Below are positions 1 through 4,761 of a stretch of 5,271 bases of DNA, piece after piece; position 1 is the first letter of the stretch, and each line of letters starts with the position of its first letter. The notes beneath the pieces were generated by a model. The model saw only the letters and a program-made list of their open reading frames with translations, made no database searches and had not been told where the DNA came from. A program made the translations under genes and the position numbers. This DNA comes from Nostoc sp. CHAB 5715 (GTDB taxonomy: Bacteria; Cyanobacteriota; Cyanobacteriia; Cyanobacteriales; Nostocaceae): contig NZ_JAIVFR010000529.1 of NCBI RefSeq assembly GCF_020829685.1, positions 1 to 5,271 on the forward strand. Reading direction: 5' to 3'.

Positions 1-1
1 C

Positions 2-316
2 CTATCAAACTCCCTTAAAGGATGTGACAATTCACAAGACAGCGATAATACTAACTGGTTAAGTAAAAGCCCTGGGTATCCAACGCAAAATCCCACGAGA
101 CATATATATTACATCTCATCGTACAGAAGTTTCCCTGGAGGCTTTATTGTTCTTACTAAGGATAACCAATCTTGTTACCTACCCAATAAATCAGATGCCC
201 TCAAAAAATTTTCAGAACAATATCCTGATTCTCAACCTCCCCTAATATGTCATGTCAACAACTTGTCAGCCACCATTGGGAAGTGTGGTCGTATAGAGGA
301 CTTAGTGCAGGATTGA
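2..316 (+). CDS. C-terminal fragment of an unrecognised protein (cut by window edge)
   Basis: An uninterrupted frame runs from base 2 to a TGA at 314-316 and encodes 104 residues with no stop, so the gene begins outside the window. The fragment is polar and rich in Asn and Ser at first. It then has a short hydrophobic stretch reading roughly FPGGFIVLTKDN (residues about 48-59), three cysteines spread through the piece after an early one, and ends in RIEDLVQD. The composition is protein-like and no competing frame is open over the same length. I see no motif, membrane segment or repeat that identifies a family. It reads towards the divergently oriented RHH gene, so the two converge. It could be an intact gene or itself a remnant; the missing 5' part would decide. 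Confidence 0.6.
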   Translation, partial: LSNSLKGCDNSQDSDNTNWLSKSPGYPTQNPTRHIYYISSYRSFPGGFIVLTKDNQSCYLPNKSDALKKFSEQYPDSQPPLICHVNNLSATIGKCGRIEDLVQD

Positions 317-386
317 GCCAAGACCAAGAAACTTAACTATGTTGAAGGATTCAATTTCTTAGCGAATTGGCTGAAACCCCGTGGCT

Positions 387-407
387 TGCTGTATGGCACG
401 TACAGCA
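387..407. other. Seven-base-pair hairpin between convergent genes
   Basis: TGCTGTA (387-393) and TACAGCA (401-407) are perfect inverted copies around a 7-nt loop. The hairpin lies between the 3' ends of the fragment at 2-316 and the minus-strand RHH gene. Its position suits a bidirectional transcript end, but neither strand has a clean T-tract directly after the stem, so intrinsic termination is unproven. The rest of 317-420 shows no gene. Confidence 0.35.
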
Positions 408-427
408 CAAATAGTTTTAATGATATA

Positions 428-443
428 AACAGTTATAACCGTT
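428..443. repeat. Outer partition-type palindrome downstream of the RHH gene
   Basis: AACAGTTATAACCGTT is an inverted repeat around TTATAA with one mismatched pair. It shares the 9-mer AGTTATAAC with the palindrome at 883-896, and the adjacent TATAAAC also occurs at 1017-1023. It sits just beyond the 3' end of the RHH gene, so motif-like sites bound the partition cassette on this side. Binding by the RHH protein is inferred. Confidence 0.5.
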
Positions 444-462
444 AAAAGAGTTATTATAGTGT

Positions 463-858
463 TTATTGTTTCTTTCTCGGTGGTCTTCCTGACTTAATCT
501 TTTCAACAGCTTTCAAGGCTTGTGTCAGCTTTTCGTCGTTCAGGTCATGAAGCATCCGCAAGCCAGCCCGGACAATCTCACTTCGCGTCACGTTCATTGC
601 AGACTGCAAGCAACGCTCCTGAATCACTGCGATCAGCTCGTAATCCTCGGAAGGCATCGTAAAAGTATCCCGTATCACTTTCTTTTCAAGCGGCGGGACA
701 TCGGCAATCTCCTCTTTGGGCGGTTCTGCTTGAGGAGCATCTATTGAGCGCGGTTTGTCGGCTAACAAACTTTCCGCTTTTTCAAAGCGAGTCTGTACAG
801 CCTTATCTTCTTCCTTGAGAGACGTTGTTAAAGCCGATTTCAAGTTTCTCTTTGGCAT
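463..858 (-). CDS. Ribbon-helix-helix DNA-binding protein, probable ParA partner (ParB/ParG-like centromere binder)
   Basis: This 131-residue protein likely binds the plasmid centromere and partners the neighbouring ParA. Residues 1-60 are charged and probably flexible (MPKRNLKSAL..., with a Pro/Glu-rich part at 42-58). In RHH partition proteins such as ParG the flexible N-tail stimulates the ATPase. Residues about 62-107 fit a ribbon-helix-helix fold: a short strand (IRDTFTMP), helix A (EDYELIAVIQERCLQSA), the turn NVTRSE, and helix B (IVRAGLRMLHDL). A basic tail (GRPPRKKQ) follows. The ATG at 858 is preceded by GGGTGAACC, a weak ribosome-binding site. The gene is transcribed away from parA across a shared AT-rich region. 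In the classical parFG operon both genes run the same way, so this divergent order is notable. It could also be an antitoxin-like RHH regulator, but no toxin gene is adjacent. The RHH fold is fairly sure; the partition role is inferred from context. Confidence 0.8.
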   Translation of the reverse strand: MPKRNLKSALTTSLKEEDKAVQTRFEKAESLLADKPRSIDAPQAEPPKEEIADVPPLEKKVIRDTFTMPSEDYELIAVIQERCLQSAMNVTRSEIVRAGLRMLHDLNDEKLTQALKAVEKIKSGRPPRKKQ

Positions 859-882
859 ACAGGTTCACCCATTAATACATTA

Positions 883-896
883 ATAGTTATAACTAT
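883..896. repeat. Perfect 14-bp palindrome upstream of the RHH gene
   Basis: ATAGTTATAACTAT is self-complementary over all 14 bases. It is followed by ATAAACTATTTTAACG (896-911), a further copy of the AAACTATTT word found at 1047-1055. It lies 25 bp upstream of the RHH start codon, a position suited to an operator for self-repression. Confidence 0.55.
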
Positions 897-911
897 ATAA
901 ACTATTTTAAC

Positions 912-929
912 GTTTTGTATGGTTAACAT
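912..929 (-). repeat. 18-bp partition motif, copy 1
   Basis: Read on the minus strand this is ATGTTAACCATACAAAAC, which matches 14 of 18 positions of the copy at 1779-1796. It is the most diverged of the four recognisable long copies. Confidence 0.5.
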
Positions 930-988
930 CATTACGAGTGGATAAACAGTTTGCAAGTATTTTCTAACTCCGTTACATCGTCAAAACA

Positions 989-1006
989 ATATAAACCGTA
1001 CAAACA
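989..1006 (+). repeat. 18-bp partition motif, copy 2
   Basis: ATATAAACCGTACAAACA matches 16 of 18 positions of the copy downstream of parA (1779-1796). It is followed directly by AGTTTAA, so the site may extend to about 1013. Confidence 0.6.
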
Positions 1007-1016
1007 AGTTTAATCG

Positions 1017-1031
1017 TATAAACTGTTTATA
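1017..1031. repeat. 15-bp palindrome TATAAAC-T-GTTTATA
   Basis: Two perfect 7-bp arms flank a central T. This is the symmetry expected of a dimeric RHH half-site pair. The arm word TATAAAC recurs at 424-430, at 991-996 in part, and at 942-947 in part. Confidence 0.6.
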
Positions 1032-1047
1032 TGGTTTTAACAATAAA

Positions 1048-1068
1048 AACTATTTGTATAGTTAATAT
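1048..1068 (-). repeat. 18-bp partition motif, copy 3, overlapping an inverted repeat
   Basis: On the minus strand bases 1068-1051 read ATATTAACTATACAAATA, 16 of 18 identical to the copy at 1779-1796 but in the opposite orientation. The same stretch holds the inverted repeat AACTAT-N4-ATAGTT (1048-1063). It ends 14 bp before the parA start codon, so an occupant would probably block parA transcription. Confidence 0.6.
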
Positions 1069-1082
1069 CGCGTGGTAAGAAA

Positions 1083-1757
1083 ATGACAGCAAAAATCATT
1101 GCCGTGGTGAATCAGAAGGGCGGCGCAGGCAAAACGACGACTTCCATGCAGCTTGCAGGGACGATCGCCCGACGCGGTTATAAAGTGATGGTGGTTGACG
1201 CTGACCCGCAAGGCAGCGCGACACGCTGGGCGGCATCAGCGGAAGACGCAAGCCCTTTTCCCGCCTCCGTGGTTGGGTTGAGTGCCGCCAATGAGAAAGT
1301 CCATCGGGAAGTTAAGAAATTCATTGAAGATTACGATTTCATTATCATCGACTGCCCCCCAGCCGCCGATTCTCCGGTTCCGCAGAGTGCGCTGATCATT
1401 GCAGACCTGGCACTCGTTCCTATCCTCCCCTCTCCTCTTGATATGTGGGCGGCTGTGGGTATCAAACAAGTTATCGAGCATTGCAGCACCGTTAATGAAA
1501 CGTTGCAAGCAAGGCTGATGTTGAATCAAACCCAGGCAAACACCACCTTATCTCAGGAAAGTGCAGAAGTTTTATCCGAGTTCGGTATTCCCCTTGCAAA
1601 AACACAAATTTCTCAACGGCAGATTTATCGGCAATCAGCGGCGTTCGGTGTCACCGTTCATGATTTACCCAAAGCGTCGGCTGCCATCAAAGAGATTGAA
1701 TCCCTGGTGGATGAAGTCTTTGCGGTGCTTGGTATCAGGAAAGGGAAGAAACGCTAA
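1083..1757 (+). CDS. parA: ParA-family partition ATPase, type Ib (ParF-like)
   Basis: This 224-residue deviant-Walker ATPase separates plasmid copies by binding DNA non-specifically in its ATP form and responding to its centromere-binding partner. The deviant Walker A motif is KGGAGKTTT at residues 12-20, with signature Lys12 and catalytic-loop Lys17. The A' motif is DADPQGS at 39-45. Walker B is FIIIDCPP at 86-93, with Asp90. The late segment ISQRQIYRQS (176-185) resembles the corresponding ITQRQVY region of ParF from plasmid TP228. The length and absence of an N-terminal HTH match the short type Ib class, so a separate protein should recognise the centromere; the RHH protein at 463-858 fits. 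The ATG at 1083 starts directly before the conserved KIIAVVNQKGG core, leaving no room for another start. Copies of an 18-bp motif flank the gene in inverted orientation. MinD-like or other ParA relatives are less likely given the neighbours. Confidence 0.93.
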   Translation: MTAKIIAVVNQKGGAGKTTTSMQLAGTIARRGYKVMVVDADPQGSATRWAASAEDASPFPASVVGLSAANEKVHREVKKFIEDYDFIIIDCPPAADSPVPQSALIIADLALVPILPSPLDMWAAVGIKQVIEHCSTVNETLQARLMLNQTQANTTLSQESAEVLSEFGIPLAKTQISQRQIYRQSAAFGVTVHDLPKASAAIKEIESLVDEVFAVLGIRKGKKR

Positions 1758-1778
1758 TCACAAATAAAGAGACAAATA

Positions 1779-1809
1779 ATATTAACCGTACAAATAGTTA
1801 ATACTATTT
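1779..1809 (+). repeat. 18-bp partition motif, copy 4, with palindrome, downstream of parA
   Basis: ATATTAACCGTACAAATA (1779-1796) matches the upstream copies at 989-1006 and, inverted, 1051-1068. It overlaps the inverted repeat AAATAGT-TAAT-ACTATTT (1792-1809). It starts 21 bp after the parA stop codon. A site beyond the gene argues against a pure promoter operator and favours a spread-out centromere. Confidence 0.6.
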
Positions 1810-1840
1810 ATTGAAAATGTTTTCCTAAGAGAAGCGAAAG

Positions 1841-1914
1841 AAGGGTGGGGAAGCCCCCTGAAGGGAAAGGGAGGCAAGCCGCCTGGAGAGAAACAGCGCG
1901 GCTTGCAGTTCAGG
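1841..1914. other. G-rich foldable region between convergent genes
   Basis: The segment has three nested or adjacent stems. GGGG (1847-1850) faces CCCC (1854-1857). CCTGAA (1857-1862) faces TTCAGG (1909-1914). GCAAGCCGC (1874-1882) faces GCGGCTTGC (1898-1906), a perfect 9-bp pair around a 15-nt loop. The plus strand is strongly purine-rich from about 1827 to 1872. It sits between the 3' ends of parA and the minus-strand gene at 1917-2123, so a bidirectional transcript end is the simplest reading, although no T-tract follows the main stem. A structured RNA or a replication or transfer element cannot be excluded. Confidence 0.4.
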
Positions 1915-1916
1915 CA

Positions 1917-2123
1917 TTATTGCGGGAAGGTCGGCTTAATTGTCCCTTCGGCGGCTAGGCAGTTTGCTATCCAGTAAACGCCTGTGTGAAAGAACTTTCC
2001 TTGGTCGTTTAATTTTTTAACTTCAGCGATAATGATATCACAGTCTTCATCACTTAAAATTGCCCCGTAAATCCCACAATCCGCCCGAACAAAGGCACGA
2101 TTGACGTAATCAATAGAAGTCAT
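1917..2123 (-). CDS. Small protein of unknown function, 68 residues
   Basis: The frame runs from an ATG at 2123 to a TAA at 1917-1919. An in-frame TGA at 2139-2141 lies just upstream, so the gene cannot extend much. Composition is balanced and globular-looking: a start MTSIDYVNRAFVRADCG, then an acidic helix-like part LSDEDCDIIIAEVKKLND (residues about 24-41), then FFHTGVYWIANCLAAEG. It has three cysteines and no clear membrane segment. There is no convincing Shine-Dalgarno sequence; a perfect 6-2-6 palindrome sits 10-23 bp before the ATG. I do not recognise the family. It may be a plasmid accessory protein or a C-terminal remnant with a fortuitous start. It converges on parA. Confidence 0.5.
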   Translation of the reverse strand: MTSIDYVNRAFVRADCGIYGAILSDEDCDIIIAEVKKLNDQGKFFHTGVYWIANCLAAEGTIKPTFPQ

Positions 2124-2132
2124 AGAATCAAA

Positions 2133-2146
2133 CAGCGTTCACGCTG
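2133..2146. promoter_or_regulatory. Palindrome upstream of the 68-residue gene
   Basis: CAGCGT-TC-ACGCTG is a perfect 6-2-6 inverted repeat. It lies immediately 5' of the small minus-strand gene, where it could act as an operator or as a leader hairpin close to the start codon. Confidence 0.35.
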
Positions 2147-2219
2147 ATAAAAGAACGTTTCAGGCTGTCCAAAATTTGAGAGGGCGACAATGTTTCAGCG
2201 CACAGAAAGCGTCAAAGGG

Positions 2220-2263
2220 AGTGCCAAATAATTCTGGAGAATTAGTGCCAAATAATCCTGAAG
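2220..2263 (+). repeat. Two direct repeats at 24-bp spacing, possible transposon-end repeats
   Basis: AGTGCCAAATAATTCTGGAG (2220-2239) and AGTGCCAAATAATCCTGAAG (2244-2263) match at 18 of 20 positions, with the first 13 bases identical. From memory, the core GTGCCAAATAAT resembles the GTGACAAATTAT-type repeats bound by the transposase in the ends of cyanobacterial Tn7-like (type V-K CAST) elements. No transposase or Cas gene is in the window and no terminal TGTAC-type end is evident, so at most this is a remnant or the edge of an element. Confidence 0.45.
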
Positions 2264-2347
2264 TTTACATTCCCCCGCGATCACACTCATCGTTTCAGAA
2301 CACATCACCTTCAGAACTGCGGAATCAGGCTGTGCCCGAGTGCCGTG

Positions 2348-2440
2348 ATGGGAATCGACATTGAGGAAGCGATCGCAGCGGCTGTTGCGGCGAAATATGG
2401 GGTGGAGCGGGGGAATTCCGTGGAGGAGTCGGTGGAGTGA
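2348..2440 (+). pseudogene. Possible remnant reading frame (30 codons)
   Basis: From ATG at 2348 to TGA at 2438-2440 the frame encodes MGIDIEEAIAAAVAAKYGVE and ten further residues ending in SVEESVE. This is an amphipathic, protein-like sequence. The same frame stays open upstream to 2246, but that part does not look like protein. It may be the end of a decayed gene or a small protein. A resemblance to the GIDLEEAI-type segment of MazG-like proteins is too short to rely on. Confidence 0.25.
2369..2376. repeat. HIP1 octamer GCGATCGC
   Basis: This is the highly iterated palindrome overrepresented in many cyanobacterial genomes. With the second copy at 4615-4622 it supports a cyanobacterial host. 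Confidence 0.7.
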
Positions 2441-2462
2441 GTGAGTGGGGTGCGATCACGCG

Positions 2463-4697
2463 TCAAGCGGAGGAGAATGGCTTGGGTGGCGACTGTGCGG
2501 TCGCGGCTTCCTGACCGAGAGAAGCGATCGGTAAAAGCAGGGTAGCTTCAATCTCCTCGCGGACTTCGCGGCTGACATAGCAATCGCTGTTGAGACAATC
2601 TACGAGAAGTTGATTGGTATTGTAGTACTGCAAGAGAAGATTCTCCTGAGCCTCCGTAAATTGCCAATCACGACCAATATTGTGGTAGTAAATCAGTACG
2701 GTTCTGAATTGCTTAATCCAAGCTGGTCCATTGGTTTTCCACCACTGTTCGTAACCTTCCCAATTTTTAGCAGAAGGAAGCTGGTCTTTGAGTCGCTGTA
2801 ACTCTTGCTGAAATTCAGGAGCAACGTCGAGGGCACGAGCGAGGTCGAGGGCGCGGTCGAAGTGGACGGCGAAGTAGAGATCAGAGTTGCAGTTGATGGT
2901 GTGGTCGAGAGTACGGTCGCGGTCGCGGTCAAGGGCACGGTCAAGGGCATGGTTGAGGTTGAGGTCGGAGTCGAGGTCGAGGCTGAGGGCGCGGATAAGG
3001 TAATGGGCACGAATAGCAGCAGGTTTGTAACTGGCTTCAACAGAGCGGGATTTTTGCTCAACCCAACTGAGGAACTCTTGCAGTTTCTTATCGTTTGCCA
3101 GGATGCCGTCAATTTGATTTTTCATCGCTTGCAGCAACTGATCTGCATTCTTCAGCATCCCAACCATGATCAAGAACACCTCTCGCCAGCGGTTCTCACT
3201 GAGATGACTGAGCAGATTGCTGAAATCACCGCCCGATTTTTCAATCTGTCGAGCCATGAAGTATTCCTGAAACGTCAAATGGGAAAACGAATAAATCCCT
3301 CGTGCCCGCTCGACTAGTAAGCCATGTTGCGCCTCGATCGATTTCAAAACGGCTTCGCTATCGAGTCGTAACACTTCGGGATCGGTGTTGGAATTGGGGA
3401 GATTGCGAATGTAGTCCTGAATCTCTGCCTCGACAAATTTCTGTTTGAAAAAGTATTCACCTCGCTCAAAAGCGGTAAATGCAACTTGGCTTAGTAAGTC
3501 TTCCTTGCGTTGCAGGGTCAGTTCTTTATAAACTTCATCTCGCGTGATGTTGCGTTTGCCATCCCATTTCTTCAGCAGCACATCCAAGCCTTCCTTGTAG
3601 AGTTCTGAACGGTTGGCTGGGAATCCGGCTCGTTCTCCATAGACGAGGCAGAGCAGCGTGAGTAAGAGGGGGTTGGTGGCTAATTCTTGCAAACCTGGTT
3701 GCGATTCTAAGGCTTTTGGAAATTCCGTCGCTTTGGTGGGGTCTTTGTGCTGAAACCACTTGTGAGCAAAGTCGGCGATCTGTTGTTTGTCAAAATCTGC
3801 AACTTCGACTTCCGTGAACTGCTCAAAGGTATATTCCTTTGCGGCAATCCGGCAGGTCATGACGAATTGATTGGCATCAAACTGTCTGGAAGCTTGTTGG
3901 ATGACGTTTAAGATGCGCTTTCCATCTCTTTCCTGAACTTCGTCTAATCCATCGAGCAAGATCAGCGATCGACCTGCTCGCAGAATTTGTTCAAGGGTGG
4001 TCTGAGCATTCTCGATGCCGCATTCTGTCCAATGCTGGGTGATGAACTGAGTCAGCGTGTGTTTCCCATCTGCCTCAGCAAATTCCTTGAGTGTGACAAA
4101 GATTGGAACGCAATTCCTGTGCAGCTTTCCCGTATTACATTGCAGAGCTAACCACTTAAGAAAAGTCGTTTTCCCTGCTCCTGGCTTGCCTAGAATGAAC
4201 AGTTTGCTGTGTCGCTCGACAGCTTCAAGTCCTGAAATTCTTTCCTGCCGCACTCTACCAAGACTCAGTCGATCGAAGTTTTCCAGATCGCATCCATCTA
4301 GCAGTTCATCCACACTGGGTCGCTGATTGTGCGAAAGCTTCTCCAGAATATTAACACTGGTATAAATCGAATCAATCGTAATGGCTTGCTCCATGTCCAA
4401 CACGCGCATTTTGTCGCAGCGTCTCTGAATGTCACTGCTGACCTGAGCACGAACTGTTTGAACCAGAGTATCAATCGGGTCATTTTCTTCCCAGTCTGCA
4501 ATTGCTTTCGAGTCTAACCCAAGCTCCCTGCAAAGCGCTTCAAAGTAAGCCAAAGAGATTGGCTCACGATGAAGAAATTTCTGTACTGTACTGCGCGACA
4601 CGAGGACTGATGAGGCGATCGCCTCATCAGTCCTCCCGTCCCGTCGTCTTGCAGCACATAATTGGTTGTACCCTTCTGGAGAAGCTTTTACTCCCAT
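2463..4697 (-). CDS. HTH-NACHT domain NTPase (STAND/NLR-like, putative defence protein)
   Basis: This 744-residue protein starts at the ATG at 4697. A longer frame reaches a GTG at 4781, but that lies upstream of the likely promoter, and related proteins typically begin MGVKASPEG. Domains in order: an HTH at about 10-62 (DEAIASSVLVS then RSTVQKFLHR, then ISLAYFEALCRELGLD); a linker with IQRRCDKMRVLDM (90-102), typical of the cyanobacterial HTH-NACHT family; and the NACHT NTPase. The NTPase has Walker A GKPGAGKTT (170-178, Lys176), Walker B LILLDGLDEV (245-254) with the NACHT DGLDE signature, an Arg at 283 in TCRIAAKEY, and the winged-helix motif FSHLTFQEYF (471-480). The C-terminus has a Leu/Asp/Arg/Ala repeat (about 571-624). 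Such proteins are signal-transducing NTPases that oligomerise on sensing a trigger, and some bacterial NACHT proteins protect against phage. An enzymatic effector domain is not obvious, so the HTH or C-terminus may carry output. The defence role is inferred. Confidence 0.92.
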   Translation of the reverse strand: MGVKASPEGYNQLCAARRRDGRTDEAIASSVLVSRSTVQKFLHREPISLAYFEALCRELGLDSKAIADWEENDPIDTLVQTVRAQVSSDIQRRCDKMRVLDMEQAITIDSIYTSVNILEKLSHNQRPSVDELLDGCDLENFDRLSLGRVRQERISGLEAVERHSKLFILGKPGAGKTTFLKWLALQCNTGKLHRNCVPIFVTLKEFAEADGKHTLTQFITQHWTECGIENAQTTLEQILRAGRSLILLDGLDEVQERDGKRILNVIQQASRQFDANQFVMTCRIAAKEYTFEQFTEVEVADFDKQQIADFAHKWFQHKDPTKATEFPKALESQPGLQELATNPLLLTLLCLVYGERAGFPANRSELYKEGLDVLLKKWDGKRNITRDEVYKELTLQRKEDLLSQVAFTAFERGEYFFKQKFVEAEIQDYIRNLPNSNTDPEVLRLDSEAVLKSIEAQHGLLVERARGIYSFSHLTFQEYFMARQIEKSGGDFSNLLSHLSENRWREVFLIMVGMLKNADQLLQAMKNQIDGILANDKKLQEFLSWVEQKSRSVEASYKPAAIRAHYLIRALSLDLDSDLNLNHALDRALDRDRDRTLDHTINCNSDLYFAVHFDRALDLARALDVAPEFQQELQRLKDQLPSAKNWEGYEQWWKTNGPAWIKQFRTVLIYYHNIGRDWQFTEAQENLLLQYYNTNQLLVDCLNSDCYVSREVREEIEATLLLPIASLGQEAATAQSPPKPFSSA
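2826..2987 (-). repeat. Degenerate six-base tandem repeat encoding an L-D/R-D repeat
   Basis: The plus strand shows runs such as cggtcg-cggtcg-cggtca-agggca-cggtca, with a six-base register that drifts across about 160 bp. On the coding strand this gives residues 571-624 of the NACHT protein, with alternating Leu, Asp, Arg and Ala (LDLDSDLNLN, ALDRALDRDRDR, ALDLARALDV). Because the repeat length is a multiple of three, repeat gain or loss keeps the frame. It also makes the other frames artificially open. Confidence 0.75.
4602..4635. repeat. Perfect 34-bp palindrome with HIP1 core
   Basis: The arms GAGGACTGATGAGGCG (4602-4617) and CGCCTCATCAGTCCTC (4620-4635) are exact inverse complements around AT, with GCGATCGC at the centre (4615-4622). 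It lies inside the NACHT gene, over codons 21-32 (GRTDEAIASSVL), which form the first HTH helices. In the mRNA it would form a very stable hairpin about 60 nt after the start codon. Confidence 0.85.
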
Positions 4698-4731
4698 TAC
4701 CAGAACTCGCTTTTTCAAGAGTTTTGGGCTA

Positions 4732-4761
4732 ATTATATCTCTCTCACCAAAAGTTATACAA
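4732..4761 (-). promoter_or_regulatory. Probable promoter of the NACHT gene
   Basis: On the minus strand TATAAT (4737-4732) is an exact -10 consensus. TTGTAT (4761-4756) is a 4-of-6 -35 match at 18-bp spacing. Transcription would begin near 4725 and leave a leader of about 28 nt before the ATG at 4697. This makes the upstream GTG at 4781 an unlikely start. Confidence 0.6.

Larger units (their letters stand above)
859..1082. promoter_or_regulatory. Divergent promoter and candidate centromere region of the partition cassette
   Basis: This 224-bp AT-rich gap separates the start codons of the RHH gene and parA. It contains at least six related motif copies or palindromes, annotated separately: 883-896, 912-929, 942-953 (ATAAACAGTTTG), 989-1006, 1017-1031 and 1048-1068. 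Several -10-like hexamers overlap these sites, for example TATAGT at 1057-1062 towards parA and TATAGTTATAAC on the minus strand towards the RHH gene. I cannot choose one promoter. The overlap suggests that the centromere binder also represses both genes, as is usual for type Ib partition systems. The ribosome-binding site of parA is weak (GGTAAG at 1074-1079). Confidence 0.6.
2124..2462. other. Gene-poor segment with repeats and possible remnants
   Basis: This 339-bp stretch separates the small minus-strand gene from the 3' end of the NACHT gene. I find no convincing intact gene. It holds a palindrome (2133-2146), three scattered GTTTCAG words (2157, 2192, 2292), the tandem repeat at 2220-2263, a short repeat TTCAGAAC at 2294 and 2310, a HIP1 octamer (2369-2376) and a 30-codon open frame (2348-2440). 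Base composition shifts from AT-rich to GC-rich near 2270-2330, which suggests a junction between pieces of different origin. Confidence 0.45.

Noticed and set aside
361..410. Group II intron or retron-like 3' structure
   Set aside because: Only one short hairpin is present, with no domain V-like sequence and no reverse transcriptase gene nearby.
520..747. Plus-strand 75-codon frame
   Set aside because: It is entirely antisense to the RHH gene, which has a recognisable fold.
421..1068. CRISPR array
   Set aside because: Repeated AT-rich words are unevenly spaced, vary in orientation and overlap palindromes; there are no regular spacers.
1236..1529. Minus-strand 97-codon frame
   Set aside because: It is antisense to parA, whose motifs are unambiguous.
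2176..2364. Plus-strand 62-codon frame over the tandem repeats
   Set aside because: Its sequence (VPNNSGELVPNNPE) simply translates the 24-bp repeat; no ribosome-binding site and no protein-like core.
2693..3112. Minus-strand 139-codon frame rich in Ser/Thr/Pro
   Set aside because: It is the same strand in another frame across the same six-base repeat of the NACHT gene and has low-complexity content, so it is a by-product of the repeat.
2805..3317. Plus-strand 170-codon open frame rich in Val/Glu/Gly repeats
   Set aside because: It is antisense to the NACHT gene and is kept open by the six-base repeat; the repetitive half has no independent protein character.
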